Origin: Artocarpus heterophyllus
Lineage: Eukaryota > Streptophyta > Magnoliopsida > Rosales > Moraceae
Length of the DNA: 64,000 nt
Direction: 5' to 3'
NCBI GenBank assembly: GCA_025403435.1
Contig: CM046354.1
Location: forward strand, 24,090,728 to 24,154,727
In this document: positions 33,951 through 45,355 of the stretch, piece after piece
How positions within the stretch are numbered: the stretch's first letter is position 1
Layout of the letters: each line of letters begins with the position of its first letter
The notes under the pieces: model-generated
Told to the model about the DNA's origin: nothing
Databases searched by the model: none
What the model saw: only the letters and a program-made list of their open reading frames with translations
Program-made: the position numbers and the translations under genes

Positions 33951-35906
33951 TATATGTATAAATTAGACAGATCTTACTAACCTTTCTGTGAAGAACCTTT
34001 GCAACCTGTGTAGAGAAGTAACGTTCCAGAAGAGCCTCAACCAACTGGTCTTCTTTGCTATTCTCTATCCACAACCGGAGTGGGTGTGGGGTCATACGTA
34101 CAGCTCTTCCACCGGTGACTCTCCTTCCAACCAAGAGAGAGAACCCAAAGCTAGTGTTCATGATTTGTGAACAAAAGCTCTCAGGGAGTTTTTCAGATGC
34201 TCACTCGAAGAGTATCACTCTTAATCTCTCAATTGATCTAAATAAATCATGAGACTCACTTCCTTTTTATAGCCCTTGGTCTTGGGGTCAGTCCTTATCA
34301 GATTAGGTCTCAAAAACTCGAAACAAAATCAAGTTCGGATCAATATCTGATAAGATCTGTGTAAAAATGCGTAATCTTATCTCCTGCTGATCGGCAGGCC
34401 AAACATTCTGATCGGTAGGCCGAACAGGCCAATTCGGCAGGCCGACCACATCATTCAGCAAGCCAAACTCCTGAGAAAAAATCTCCGCGAATCTTTTATT
34501 TTCCACCTGAGATTCTAAAGGATAAAGTCTCAGTTTTTATTCAAATAACCCAATAGAGAAGATATCTGATCAAAACAAACTTTATCAAGATAATCTCTAA
34601 GAAAATAAATCAATTCACAATAATTCTACAAGTTTATCTTGATCTAATTTATCCAAAATTAAATCAACCGATAAACAGACAAGAATGATTTGATCCAATA
34701 ATTTAACAAGTTTATCTTAAATTAATTTTATTACAAAATTAATTCAACCAATAAATAGACATGAATTATTTGATTCTTACAAATTTTAAACCAATCCGAT
34801 AAATTCGACATAAGTCACCAATTATTGGAAAAGCATACCGCGTCCTTATTGGATTTTGTGAGCTAGGAAAGGGGACCAAAATGGACCTATAAAGTTCAAG
34901 CTCATGATAATTATGAAACCCAATATCCCAGATATACATTTCACAGTTATCAACTCCAACGCTACTCCACTAAAAGCTTGGAGCTACACTCTCAAACTTT
35001 ATAGAATTACAAAGCTCGTGTAGGTAAGTCTCCATGACATATCAAAGTGTATCGTATCCCCACATGATAATCCATAATCGGCTTAAGGACAAGTTCTGTC
35101 TTACCTTCCCGATTATTTTTATCTTACGTTCAATTGTCTCACCATTAGAAAACTTACCATCTAAAGATAGTATACCATTCGGTTACACCTATGTATCCAA
35201 ATGGTTGAGCGCTCCAGTTTTTCCAATTACAGGACAACGCATATAAGAGGATATCATTAATCCTAAAGAGGAGCTATGGATTCCATATCTATGAATAATA
35301 AGTCTAAGCTATCAAGAGTCATGCCTCCAACGTACCAGCATGCATACCAGTATAGAGATGTGGGTGTCACCCTTTGGTACATCAAAAGACACAAGTCAAG
35401 ACAACGGCCCCACTATTCATTTCAGGATTAAGATACAATGCAAATGACTGTCTAAAGTGAATCGATTTGCTGAGACAGAATTATTAATCCAAATCAATTC
35501 ACTTTATGTCCCGATCCAACACATCATCATTTATGACAATGTGCCAATGTTTCCATTCACAGAATCCACCTCCGATGGTCAAGACAAACCATCTCCCAAA
35601 AAGGATATAGACAACATAACAATCTTTACATGAACAAAGCGCCCAACTTTATTCCCTCGATTACAGATCGTATGATTTAGACCATCACCTTAAGAATCGT
35701 GTCTTCCGCATAATCTATCCATCATATGCCCAATTCTTAAGGTTTAGACCGACAGTCTCAGACTATTGTTTGCTTAACATACATTCAACAAATATGAACG
35801 TAAAGAGGACAAGATTTGGTATATTAATAATGAATAAATTCTTTATTGATAAAAATGTCTCCAAAAACATATTACATTTTATTCCTTAGGACATACATGT
35901 CTAACA
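33940..35906 (-). repeat. Copia C left (3') LTR, main copy
   Basis: Nearly full LTR lacking about its first 60 bp, from TGACATGTTATATG to ...CATGTCTAACA at 35906, and followed by the ATCAACCACTTGCACT purine-tract complement and the RNase H end. It includes GC-rich CGGCAGGCCGAAC-type units at 34388-34465. It is closer in sequence to S1 (for example CTTTTTATAGCCCTTGGTC) than to the right LTR of C. Confidence 0.85.
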
Positions 35907-35920
35907 ATCAACCACTTGCA

Positions 35921-36439
35921 CTAAGTGAGTAAATATGACAAATCTCGCATCCCCATAGCTTCCACATGTGTCTCAAAGACTCTCCTTGTAAGTGTCTTCG
36001 TAAATGGATCAACTAAATTGTCCTCTGACGCAATCTTGCACACTGTGACATGTCCGCCCTCAACAAAGTCCTTGATCACATGATACTTCCAATCAATATG
36101 CTTACTTTTCTTGTGAAATCTTGGTTCCTTAGCATTAGCTACCGCCGCATTGTTATTACAGTACAATGATACTACTTTATCCATACCAGGAACTACCTCA
36201 AGATCTCCAAGGAACTTGCAGAGCCAGACTGCTTCTTTCAAAGCATCACTAGCTGCCATATACTCGGCCTCCATCGTTGAATCCGAAGTGCAATCTTGCT
36301 TAACACTTCTCCAACTGGTGGCACTGCCTCCCAAAGTAAACACAAAACCCGAAGTTGATTTCCTAGAATCCAGACAGGATTGAAAATCTGAGTCAGTATA
36401 TCCTAGAGGAGTCAAGTCCTCACCCGAATATACAAGCAT
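35921..36439 (-). CDS. Copia C RNase H, uninterrupted ORF
   Basis: 172 codons without a stop: MLVYSGEDLTPLGYTDSDFQ, then STSGFVFTLGGSATSWRSVK, DSTMEAEYMAASDALKEAVW, YCNNNAAVANAKEPRFHKKS, and EDNLVDPFTKTLTRRVFETH, ending SYLLT-stop. All key copia RNase H motifs are in place: the first Asp in YTDSD, the Glu in AEY, and the Asn/Asp region. It is the best-preserved pol segment of the window. It is only the C-terminal part of a polyprotein and is not likely to be made on its own, because the upstream frame is broken near 36440. Confidence 0.85.
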   Translation of the reverse strand: MLVYSGEDLTPLGYTDSDFQSCLDSRKSTSGFVFTLGGSATSWRSVKQDCTSDSTMEAEYMAASDALKEAVWLCKFLGDLEVVPGMDKVVSLYCNNNAAVANAKEPRFHKKSKHIDWKYHVIKDFVEGGHVTVCKIASEDNLVDPFTKTLTRRVFETHVEAMGMRDLSYLLT

Positions 36440-37040
36440 ATACCCTCGAGTCCTTTACCGGAACCCAATGGTTTGGTCCTGGATCCGCCTGAAATCGACT
36501 TACAATCCTGACCACATAGCTAATATCCGGTCTTGTGCAAAGCATGGCATATATGAGACTACCCACTGCTAAAGCATAAGGCACCTTCTTCATGTATTCT
36601 CTTTCTTCATAAGACTTTGGAGAGTCTTTCTTAGAAAGAGTAATTCCATACCTAGATGGTTGCCCACCTTTCTTGGAATCCTGCAATGCAAACCTCCTGA
36701 GAATTTTATCTATGTAGCTGGCCTGTGACAAAGCTATCATCTTGTTCTTCCTATCCCGAAAGATCTATATACCGAGAACCAAATTAGCTTCACCTAAGTC
36801 CTTCATGTCAAACTGCTTGGTCAACCATAATTTGACCAATGACAATGCCCCAATGTCATTGCCAATTAGCAGAATGTCATCTACATAGAGTAGTAGAAAA
36901 ACCACATTCCCATCCTTAAAGTGTTTATAAACACATGGTTCATCCACAATTTGTGAGAACCCATAAGTCTTGATCACCTGATCAAATCTTCTGTTTCCAA
37001 GAATGAGAAGCCTGCTTAAGTCCATAAATTGACTTGGAAT
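36420..37040 (-). pseudogene. Copia C reverse transcriptase, C-terminal part
   Basis: Begins right after the deletion with QVNLWT (from KSIYGLKQ), then FDQVIKTYGFSQIVDEPCVY, VVFLLLYVDDILLIGND with the catalytic YVDD, FDMKDLGEANLVLGI, ALSQASYIDKILRRFALQDS and the AVGSLIYAMLCTRPDISYVV block to PGPNHW. Frame changes at about 36760 and 36440. The segment PGPNHW occurs once here, unlike in copia B, where its surroundings are duplicated. Confidence 0.88.
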
Positions 37041-37207
37041 TGCTCATTAGTTGAGTCTCCCGTAGGCTCGGGAGGACAAGGAGTTGTCAGCACATATTTC
37101 AGTTTCTCAAAGGACAGGATGATATCCAGGTTCCATTTTCAATCGTTATAGTTCTCACCGGTTAATTGGTTTTTCTCAAGTATCGAAGATAAAGCATTTT
37201 TGGACAT
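37041..37207 (-). pseudogene. Copia C gag N-terminus fused to RT by deletion
   Basis: ATG at 37207 (minus): MSKNALSSILEKNQLTGENY, then WKWNLDIILSFEKLKYV and TTPCPPEPTGDSTNEQF. It is collinear with the gag start of copia B but without the stop seen there after CPP. The reading then jumps into RT sequence (SIYGLKQ) near 37040, so about 2.6-2.9 kb have been removed. Confidence 0.87.
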
Positions 37208-38891
37208 TTTTAATCTACAATAAAGAATCATATACCAAACATAAGCAAACATATAATAATAATTTAGTAAGATAACACAATCATGTAAAAATGATATAAA
37301 TGTGTTTATGTGTCAAAACCTTGAAAATATCACAACCTTACAACAATAATTCCCAACTCATAATTCAACAAGCTCCTAGGGGAGCCATGCCAAATTCAAT
37401 TAGGAACACAGATCCCCTCCTGATTAACATATGCCATCCAAGACCCGTATGATCCAGCATATATTAATAATTGTTTCTTTGGCCATTGATTTTATTAACA
37501 GAGCTCCTTGGGGAGGTTAATAATAAAATTAACGTGAGCGTATAACCATCGTTTCAATATTTTATCCATGATTTATAATCACCACCTAGGGGTGTGCAAC
37601 CATAAATCGTGCTAAAATACCTTATCCTCTCAGAGATCCAATCTGGTACATGATAGAAATGCCTTCCTAGGGGTCGGGACCACCATGTTCTGCCTATGGA
37701 CCAACGATGGAGGCCTTAGGTCCTCTCTTTGAAAACCTTCTCCCACTCAATCTTTTAAAATCAAGGTTTTATTTTAAGAATATGCATGAACAATTTTAAT
37801 ACGAGTCACACTCCCTATTCTATATGACATGTTATCAATATACATGGCAAATCATATTATAATGTAGACAAGCAAAGCAATCAAACAAAGCTACAAGCAA
37901 AATAATAATAATAACTGTAATATTATGGCTCCACCCTAGAGAATAGAAAACTAAGATTACAAGAGAATAATCGAGACATATTATTGATTCTTCATCTTTG
38001 AATCGTCAAGAGGTATCCTTCTTTATGTAATTCCATCTTCAAGTCTTCAACCTCGTATGAATTGATCACTTCATATTTCCAGTCATATCCAATTTTAATG
38101 GTTCTTAGAATTGTCCCAAGAATAAAATTAAAACCGTATTGAATAAACTGCACCTTTTATTGAAATTTTCCAGCTCTTGGTCGACAGGCCGATCTGGGTG
38201 ATCGGCCTGCCGTTCATGTTCCATCGGCCTGCCGATTAGAAAGATCAGCCTGCTGACCCATGAAAGTTTGGCCTACCGAACTGGAAGTTCGGCCTGCCGG
38301 CAGAACCAGTCGATTTTTTCCCCATTGTCGGCCTGCCAAACCACACGTCCAGCCTGCCGATCTATGACCATCGGCCTTCCGAACTATAATGTTTGGCATG
38401 CCGACTGAGCAAAAATCTCCATTCTAGAAAATACAATTTTAAAGCAATTTATCAATTTTATTTTCAACAATTCAAAAACATAAAGTTAGAGACTCAGGAA
38501 ATACCTTTACATGCCATCATCTTTCTTCTAGATCCATCTTCTCTGAATAATTATCTAATTACAAAATTTTTACAAATTTAAAATAATAATAATTCTTAGA
38601 CGGAGATGATAGTCTACCATCTAATTACATGAAAAACTTAGATACACATTCTAACCTCTAAGGAACCATAACCGATATAAATTAATTAATTAATAAATAA
38701 TTAAAATATGATATAATCAACCATAATTAATTAATACACATTCACCACATAATCCATGACAACATATATAATTTATAGAAACCTAGAGTGCCAACTCTCT
38801 ATGAAATTCAATTCAAGCATAGGAGAGATTAAGATCATAAAATTTATGCATATAACATGATCACAAACTCATAAATTTATGTAAAAACCAT
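37208..38891 (-). other. Leader (5' UTR) of copia C with GC-rich repeat array
   Basis: Non-coding 1.7-kb leader, homologous to that of copia B. At 38170-38405 it carries many irregular copies of CGGCCTGCCGAAC/CGGCCTGCCGATC, the same word as in the LTR arrays, as well as TTAATTAATTAATTAA near 38685. A (AAT/ATAATA) run lies near 37900. Confidence 0.8.
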
Positions 38892-38905
38892 GGCTCTGAT
38901 ACCAA
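38892..38905 (-). other. Primer binding site of copia C
   Basis: Minus-strand TTGGTATCAGAGCC, a perfect initiator-Met tRNA-type primer site, next to the LTR edge at 38907. Confidence 0.92.
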
Positions 38906-38906
38906 T

Positions 38907-40897
38907 TCTTGGAAAAATAGTGTGCAGCAGAATTTTAAAAAAAAAATTTCATCAGAGTAATTTCCAAAACACAAGTTTGACATGCTATATGCATAAATTA
39001 ACCAGATCTTACTAACCTTTGTATGCTGAAGATCCTCCTTCAATCTGTGATGAGAAATAATGTTCTAGAAGAGCCTCAATCAATTGGTCTTCTTTGCTAT
39101 TCTCTATCCACGACCGAAGTAAGTATGGTCTCACACGTACAGCTCTTCCACCGGTGACTCTCTTTCCAACCAATCAAGAGAACTGAAAGCAATTGTTCGT
39201 GATTTGTGAACAAAAGCTCTCAGGGAGTTTTTAGATTCTCACTAGTAGAGTATCTCTCTTAATCTCTCTATTGATCTGAGTAACTTGTGAGAATCACTCC
39301 CTATTTATAGAGGTTGGTCATAGGTTCAGTCCTAATCAGATTAGGTCTCAAAAATTTGAAACAGAATCAAGTTCGGATCAATATTTGATAAGATCCGCAT
39401 AGAAATCTGTAATCTTATCACTCGTGAACGGCAGGCCGAACACATAGATCGGCAGGCCAAACTCCTATGTAAATATCTCTATGAATCTTTTATTTTTCAG
39501 CCGAGATTCTATAGGATAAAGTCTAAGCTTTAATTTAGATAGCCCAATAGAGAAGTTATCTGATCAAAACAACTTTATCTAGATAATCTCTAAGAAAATA
39601 AATCAATTCTCAATAATTCTGCAAGTTTATCTTGATCTAATTTATCCAAAATTAAATCAACCGATAAATAGACAAGAATTATCTGATCCCAATAATTCAA
39701 CAAGTTTATCTTGAATTAATTTTTTACAAAATTAATTCAACCGATAAACAGACATGAATTATTTAATTCATCCAAATTTTAACCAATCTGATAAATCTGA
39801 CACAAGTCACCAATTATTGGAAAAGCACGCCGTGTCGTTACAGGATGTTGTGAGCTAGCAAAGAGGACCAAATGGACCTATATAGTTCAAGCTCCCGATA
39901 ATTATGAAACTCAATATCCCAGATATACATTTCATAATTATCAACTCCAATGCTACTCTGCTAAAAGCTTGGAGCTGTACTCCTGAATTACATAGAATTA
40001 TGAAGCTCGTATAGCTAAGTCTCCATGACATATCAAAGTGTATCGTATCCCTATATGATAATCCATAATTGGCTTAAGGACAAGTTCTGTCTTACCTTCC
40101 TGATTATTTTTATCTTACGTTCCATTATCTCACCATCGAAAAGCTTACCATCCAATGATAGTATACCATTCGGTTACACCTATGTATCCAAATGGTTGAG
40201 CGCTCCAGTTTTCCAATTACAGGATAACGCATATAAGAGGATATCATTAACCCTAAAGAGGAGCTATGGATTCTATATCTATGAATAACAAGTCTACGCT
40301 ATCAAGAGTCATGCCTCCAATGTACCGACATGCATACCACTATAGAGATGTGGGTGTCACCCTTTGGTACATTAAAAGACACAAGTCAAGACAACGTCCC
40401 CACTATTCATTTCAGGATTAAGATACAATGCAAATGACTGTCTAAAGTGAATCAATTTGCTGAGATAGAATTATTAATCCAAATCAATTCACTTTATGTC
40501 CCGATCTAACACATCGTCATGTATGACAACGTGCCAATGTTTCTATTCACGGAGTCCACCTCCGATGGTCAAGACAAACCATCTCCCAAAAGGGATATAG
40601 ACAACATAACAATCTTTGCATGAACAAAGTGCCCAACTTTATTCCCTCAATTGCGGATCGTATGATTTAGACCATCACCTTAAGAGTTGTGTCTTTCGCA
40701 TAATCCGTCCATCATATGCCCAATTCTTAAAGTTTAGACCGACAGTCTCAGACTATTGTTTGCTTAACATACATTCAACAAATATCAACGTAAAGAGGAC
40801 AAGATTTGGTATATGAATAATGAATAAATTCTTTATTGATAAAAATGTCTCCAAAAACATATTACATTTTTACTCCTTAGGGCATACATGTCTAACA
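38907..40897 (-). repeat. Copia C right (5') LTR
   Basis: Plus-strand edges are TCTTGGAAAAATAG (consensus TGTTGG, second base changed) and ...CATGTCTAACA; 1.99 kb. The TATA box is read on the minus strand at 39302-39309 (TATAAATA). The GC-rich array is short (about 39425-39465). It contains an 87-codon ORF antisense to the LTR at 40025-40288, also present in several other LTR copies. Confidence 0.92.
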
Positions 40898-41860
40898 CAC
40901 CTCAGCCAATAGAACCAACTGCACTAGCTGTTCCAGTAGCATCTGCTACTGAATTTTATGAAAGATTTCGACGGATTAAAGCCTTGGAATTTGACGAATC
41001 TACTGATCCACTAGAAGCCGATGATTGGCTTATTAGCATAGAATAGGTTCTGAATTTTATGGGGCTCAGTGACCATGAGAAAGTCTAATGTGCCTCATTT
41101 TCTCTCACCAAGGATGCTAGGAGATGGTGGGAGTTGGTAGAACATAGAAGGGATGTAAACGAAATGTCATGGCCAGATTTTGTAGAAGAATTTGGAAGGG
41201 CTTACTTTAATGTGGAAATAATGGTAGCTTAGCAAGAAGAAGTCAATAACTTTAAGCAAGGCAACATGTCAATGGCTGACGTTGTAAAGAGATTAATCAA
41301 TTAGCACGAATTTCCCCTGAATTGGTACCCACTGATCAGGAGCAGAGAAGAAGACTCATGTGGATGTTCCGAATCGACATCACCCTTGTAGTCGATAGTG
41401 GAGGGCAAGCCCCTAAAGATGTCGAGATTGCATTGAACGGGCAACAAGAGCCGAGTTTAGAATTGCCCGTGATAAGGAGGAGAGAGCAAGGATTTTCAAA
41501 GCTCAAAAGGAAGAGAAAGCCTTAGCCAAATAGAGTCAAGCCGTATAAGCAAAAGGACAAGGAAGCACTCTGAATCAAGGGCAATCCCAGAGTCATCCAG
41601 CTGGACGTAACCGCAATGCCAATAATAAGAGGAAATGGAACATGATTAATTCAAAGAATCAGAAAGGGCAACCCCAGAAGAGGATTAGTGATGGAGGGAA
41701 TAACAAGCCTCTTTGCAGTCAGTGCAGGAAGAGACATGCCAGAGAATGTAAAGCTGGCACCAACAAGTGCTTCCTTTGTGGAAGAAGGGCACTATGCCAG
41801 AAACTATTTTTCCAATCCCCATAATCAGAATACTCAGAGTCAACTCAGGGAAGCCAACTT
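40898..41860 (+). pseudogene. Gypsy E gag (main part) with zinc knuckles
   Basis: After the copia C insertion, PQPIEPTALAVPVASATEFY, then ERFRRIKALEFDESTDPLEA, DDWLISIE, FSLTKDARRWWELVEHRRD and WPDFVEEFGRAYFNVEIMV. This is the complete Retrotrans_gag pattern (ADDWL, A-x-x-WW, W-x-x-F). Two Cys/His modules follow near 41710-41820: CSQCRKRHAREC, then CFLCG with the rest EEGHYARNYF in the next frame. A one-base insertion (an extra A after TGTGGA) breaks the second knuckle. Stops at 41045 and 41231 and a frameshift near 41300 are also present. Confidence 0.9.
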
Positions 41861-41999
41861 CAGGCAGTCCAAGCACAGATTGAAGACCCTAGTGTCAGTT
41901 AGGGACGCTTGGGAGCTCCGAAACCCAGTGGACGGATTTATGCCTACATAAAGAAAGAAGATGATGCGGGAACTTCATCAGTGGTGACAGGTCAATTTT

Positions 42000-42660
42000 C
42001 TGTTGCCAATACTAATGCCTTTTATTCGATTCTGGAGCAATGCATTCATTTGCATTGCTTAAGTTTGCCAAACGGATAGGAAATGAAGGGGATAGAATAG
42101 AACATACTTTTAGAACTACACTTCCCTCTAGGGAAGTTTTAAATTTTAATTTTTGGTTACGTCATGTACCCATCATTGTTTGTGGAAGAGAATTATATAT
42201 CGATTTGATAATAATTGATATACAAGATTATGACGTTATCTTGGGAATGGATTTCATGGGAAAATACACAGCTAAGATTAACTGCCGACATCACAAGTTT
42301 ATGTTCCGACCTTCTAGAAGTGAGAAGTTCGTGTATTTAGGGAAGATTCCTAAAGCTCCAAAGGCATTAATTTCAGCGTTGAAAGTAAGAAGGATGTTAG
42401 AAAGTGGATGCACTGGTTCTCTAGTGAACTTAAGAAACAAAGAATAAGAGGCTCAGTTAGGACCAGAGAGTGTCCCCATAGTAAAAGAATTCACTGACGT
42501 GTTTCCAGATGAGTTACTAGGCTTACCACCGGAGCAAGAGATTTGATTTGAAATTGAATTGATGCCAGGTACAGCCCGATTTTGAAGGCACCGTATCGTA
42601 TGGCCCTAGGAGAACTCAAAAAGCTACAGCTGCAATTACAAGAATTGTTGGACAAAGGAT
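42000..42660 (+). pseudogene. Gypsy E protease and linker to RT
   Basis: The protease site is at about 42027 (DSGAMHSF in a frame joined to CIHLHC by frameshift). Then come FAKRIGNEGDRIEHTFRTTL, VPIIVCGRELYIDLIIIDIQ and the closing DYDVILGMDFMGKY, typical of the gypsy retropepsin end. The linker VPIVKEFTDVFPDELLGLPP leads to RT with a stop and a frameshift (GTAR, then [20 protein letters not shown]). Confidence 0.9.
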
Positions 42661-43830
42661 TTATTCGGCCGTGTCATTCCCCATGGGGAGCACTATTTTA
42701 TTCGTCAAGAAGGAAGATGGAACGTTACGGATGTGCATTGATTACTGGGAACTGAACATGGTTATGATTAATAACAAATATCCACTTCCAAGGATTGATG
42801 ACTTATTTGATCAATTGAAAAGAGCATCAATATTCTCAAAAATCGACCTGCACTCTGGATATCATCAACTACGAGTCAAGGAAAAGGACGTGCCAAAGAC
42901 AGCGTTCCAGACGCGTTATGGGCATTACTGAATTCTATGTTATGCCATTCAGACTGACCAATGCCCCAGCAACCTTTATGGATCTTATGAATCGCTTTCA
43001 AGGATTATCTCGATAAATTCATTATCATTTTCATTGATGATATCTTTATTTATTCAAGAATGTCGGAGGTACATGAGAAACACTTGAGGATTGTGCTACA
43101 GTTGTTAAGAAAACATCAATTGTACGCCAGGTTTTCAAAATGTGAATTTTGGCTAGAAAAAGTTCATTTCTTAGGACACGTGGTCTCATAAGATGGAGTC
43201 TCTGTTGACCCTTCAAAGGTAGAAGCAGTAAATAAGTGGCCTACGTCGAAAAGTGTTATCGAGATCAAGAGTTTCCTCAGTTTAGTAGGATATTATCGAT
43301 GTTTTGTAGAAGGATTCTCTAAACTTGCAGCACCACTCACGGCCCTTACACAAAAAACAGCCAAATATGAATGGACTAAGAAGTGCAAAGAAAGTTTCTA
43401 GGAACTGAAAAGATGACTCACAAGCGCCCTAGTACTGACCATACCATATCCGAATCTAAGAAACTACATGATTTACAGTGATGCGTCAAAGACAGGCCTG
43501 GGAGCCGTACTTATGCAAAACTAAAAGGTAATTGCGTACGCATCACGACAGCTAAAGGATCTTGAAAGGAACTATCCAATGCACGACTTGGAGTTAGCAG
43601 CGAATGTATTTGCACTGAAGATTTGGCGTCACTATCTGTATGGAGCTAAATGTGAGATTTATACAAACCACCATAGTCTAAAATATATCTTCACACAGAA
43701 GGAGCTTAACATGAGACAACAAAGATGGCTAGAATTGGTTAAAGACTACGATTGTGAAATTTTATATCACCTAGGAAAAGCTAACTGAGTGGCTGATGCC
43801 CTTAGTCATAGAACAACATCTTTGCTTGCA
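42660..43830 (+). pseudogene. Gypsy E reverse transcriptase and RNase H
   Basis: RT blocks: [60 protein letters not shown], then in shifted frames [20 protein letters not shown] and [12 protein letters not shown] (catalytic FIDD). HLGHVVS-type FLGHVVS, the FLSLVGYYRCFVEGFSKLAA block and AAPLTALTQ follow. RNase H: MIYSDASKTGLGAVLMQN (first Asp), [40 protein letters not shown]. Two frameshifts (about 42930 and 42990) and several stops, many explained by CGA-to-TGA, CAG-to-TAG or TGG-to-TGA changes. Confidence 0.92.
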
Positions 43831-43929
43831 ATGGTGTGATCAATACCGAGACCTCTTTAGAAGGACTTGATAGAAGCAAGAATATAGCTAGCCGGAGGAG
43901 GATTAGCCAACTTATCATTCTAACCTGCT

Positions 43930-45355
43930 ATTTTGAAGAATTTGAAGGAACAGCAAGAAGCAGATCCATCGTTGCTCAGATATAGGAATAAGGTCCTTGA
44001 GAACAAAGAAACAGAGTTTAGTATCTTGGAGGATAGCATTCTCTGTTATAAAGGTAGATTATGTATCCCTAACGATAAAGAGTTAAAGAGGCAAATATTG
44101 AAAGAAGCTCATGAGGCACCATATGTTGCTCATCCATGAGCTACAAAAATGTACCAAGATTTGAAAGAGCACTAGTGGTGGCATGGAATGAAGAATGACG
44201 TTGCGAGATTCGTCAGCAAATGTCTCACGTGTCAAAAGGTGAAGGCTGAACACCAATGACCGGCAGGTGAGCTACAAAAGATAGATATTCCAGAGTGAAA
44301 ATGGAACTAAATAACTATGGATCTGGTGACCAGACCACCCAAAACTATAAGAGGACATGATACTATATGGGTAATTGTAGATAGATTGACCAAATCTGTA
44401 CATTTTTTACCCATTAAACTTAGCAGTGCTGTTGAACGACTAGCTGAGTTATATGTTACACAAATAGTTAGATACCATGGGGTCCTGAAACCCATCATCT
44501 CTGATCATGATGGCCGGTTCACTTCCAAGTTCTGGAGGAGCGTTCATCAAGTAATGGGAACAAAACTGACGTTCAGCACAACCTTCCACCCTCAAACGGA
44601 TGGTCAGTCAGAAAGAACCATCCAGACTTTGGAGGTTATGTTAAGAGCATGTGTGCTAGATTTCAAAGGAGGATGGGATAAAAAGCTTCCCCTGATTGAA
44701 TTTGCATACAACAACAGTCATCAAACCTCTGTTGGTATGGTTTCATATAAAGCTCTATACGGAAGAAGATGTAGATCACTTTTACATTGGTACAAAACTT
44801 GAGATAAGGCATTGTCGACCACAGATTTTGTTCAAAGAACAATGGAAGATGTAAAGTTAATCCGTCAACGGATGGAAACGGCCTTTAGTTGGCAAAAAAG
44901 TTGTGCTGATCGATGATGGAGACCTTTAGAGTTTCAAGTAGGGGACTTAGTCTTTTTGAAGATAACACCAATGAAAGGAGTAGTAAGATTCAATAAGAAA
45001 GGAAAACTTAGTCCAAGGTACGTTGGGCCATATGAAATCTTGGAAAGAGTAGGCAACGTGGCGTACAAGTTAGCCATACCCCCTGAAATGGCATCGGTAC
45101 ATAATGTATTTCATGTATCCATGCTAAAAAAGTATGTACCTGATTCCTCGTATAAACTTTAGCATGAGCCTATTGAAGTGCAAGAGAACCTGTCTTATGA
45201 AGAGAAACCAGTTCAAATCTTGGCTCAAGAAGAGAAGGAGTTACGGAACAAAAAGATACCACAAGTCAAAGTTTTATGGCGTAATCAACAAGTGGAAGAA
45301 GCAACTTAGGAACGAGAAGATGAAATGAGAAGAGTCTACCTGGAATTATTCTAAT
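43930..45355 (+). pseudogene. Gypsy E integrase with chromodomain-like tail
   Basis: Zinc finger HEAPYVAHP...KMYQDL to KCLTCQKVKAEHQ (44105-44260); core KWNxITMDLVTRPPKTIRG (first Asp), IISDHDGRFTSKFW (second Asp), FHPQTDGQSERTIQTLEVML (catalytic Glu), FAYNNSHQTSVGMVSYKALY. Then the GPY/F-like GPYEILERVGNVAYKLAIPP, VHNVFHVSMLKKYVPD and the chromodomain-type tail YEEKPVQILAQEEKELRNKK in another frame, ending about 45355 near YLELF. The 161-codon core at 44317-44802 is uninterrupted and has all three acidic residues. Stops before and after (44138, 44256, 44802) kill the polyprotein. Confidence 0.92.

Larger units (their letters stand above)
32534..40897 (-). mobile_element. Ty1/copia element C, minus strand, internally deleted
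   Basis: Right LTR (5' on the minus strand) 38907-40897, primer site, leader, gag N-terminus, then a junction near 37040 directly into RT, RNase H, purine tract, and left LTR 32534-35906. The flanks CGCCT (32529-32533) and CACCT (40898-40902) are an imperfect 5-bp target duplication. The internal region is about 3 kb instead of about 5.6 kb: the C-terminal gag, protease, integrase and front of RT are missing. The left LTR is enlarged by a partial duplication. Confidence 0.9.
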
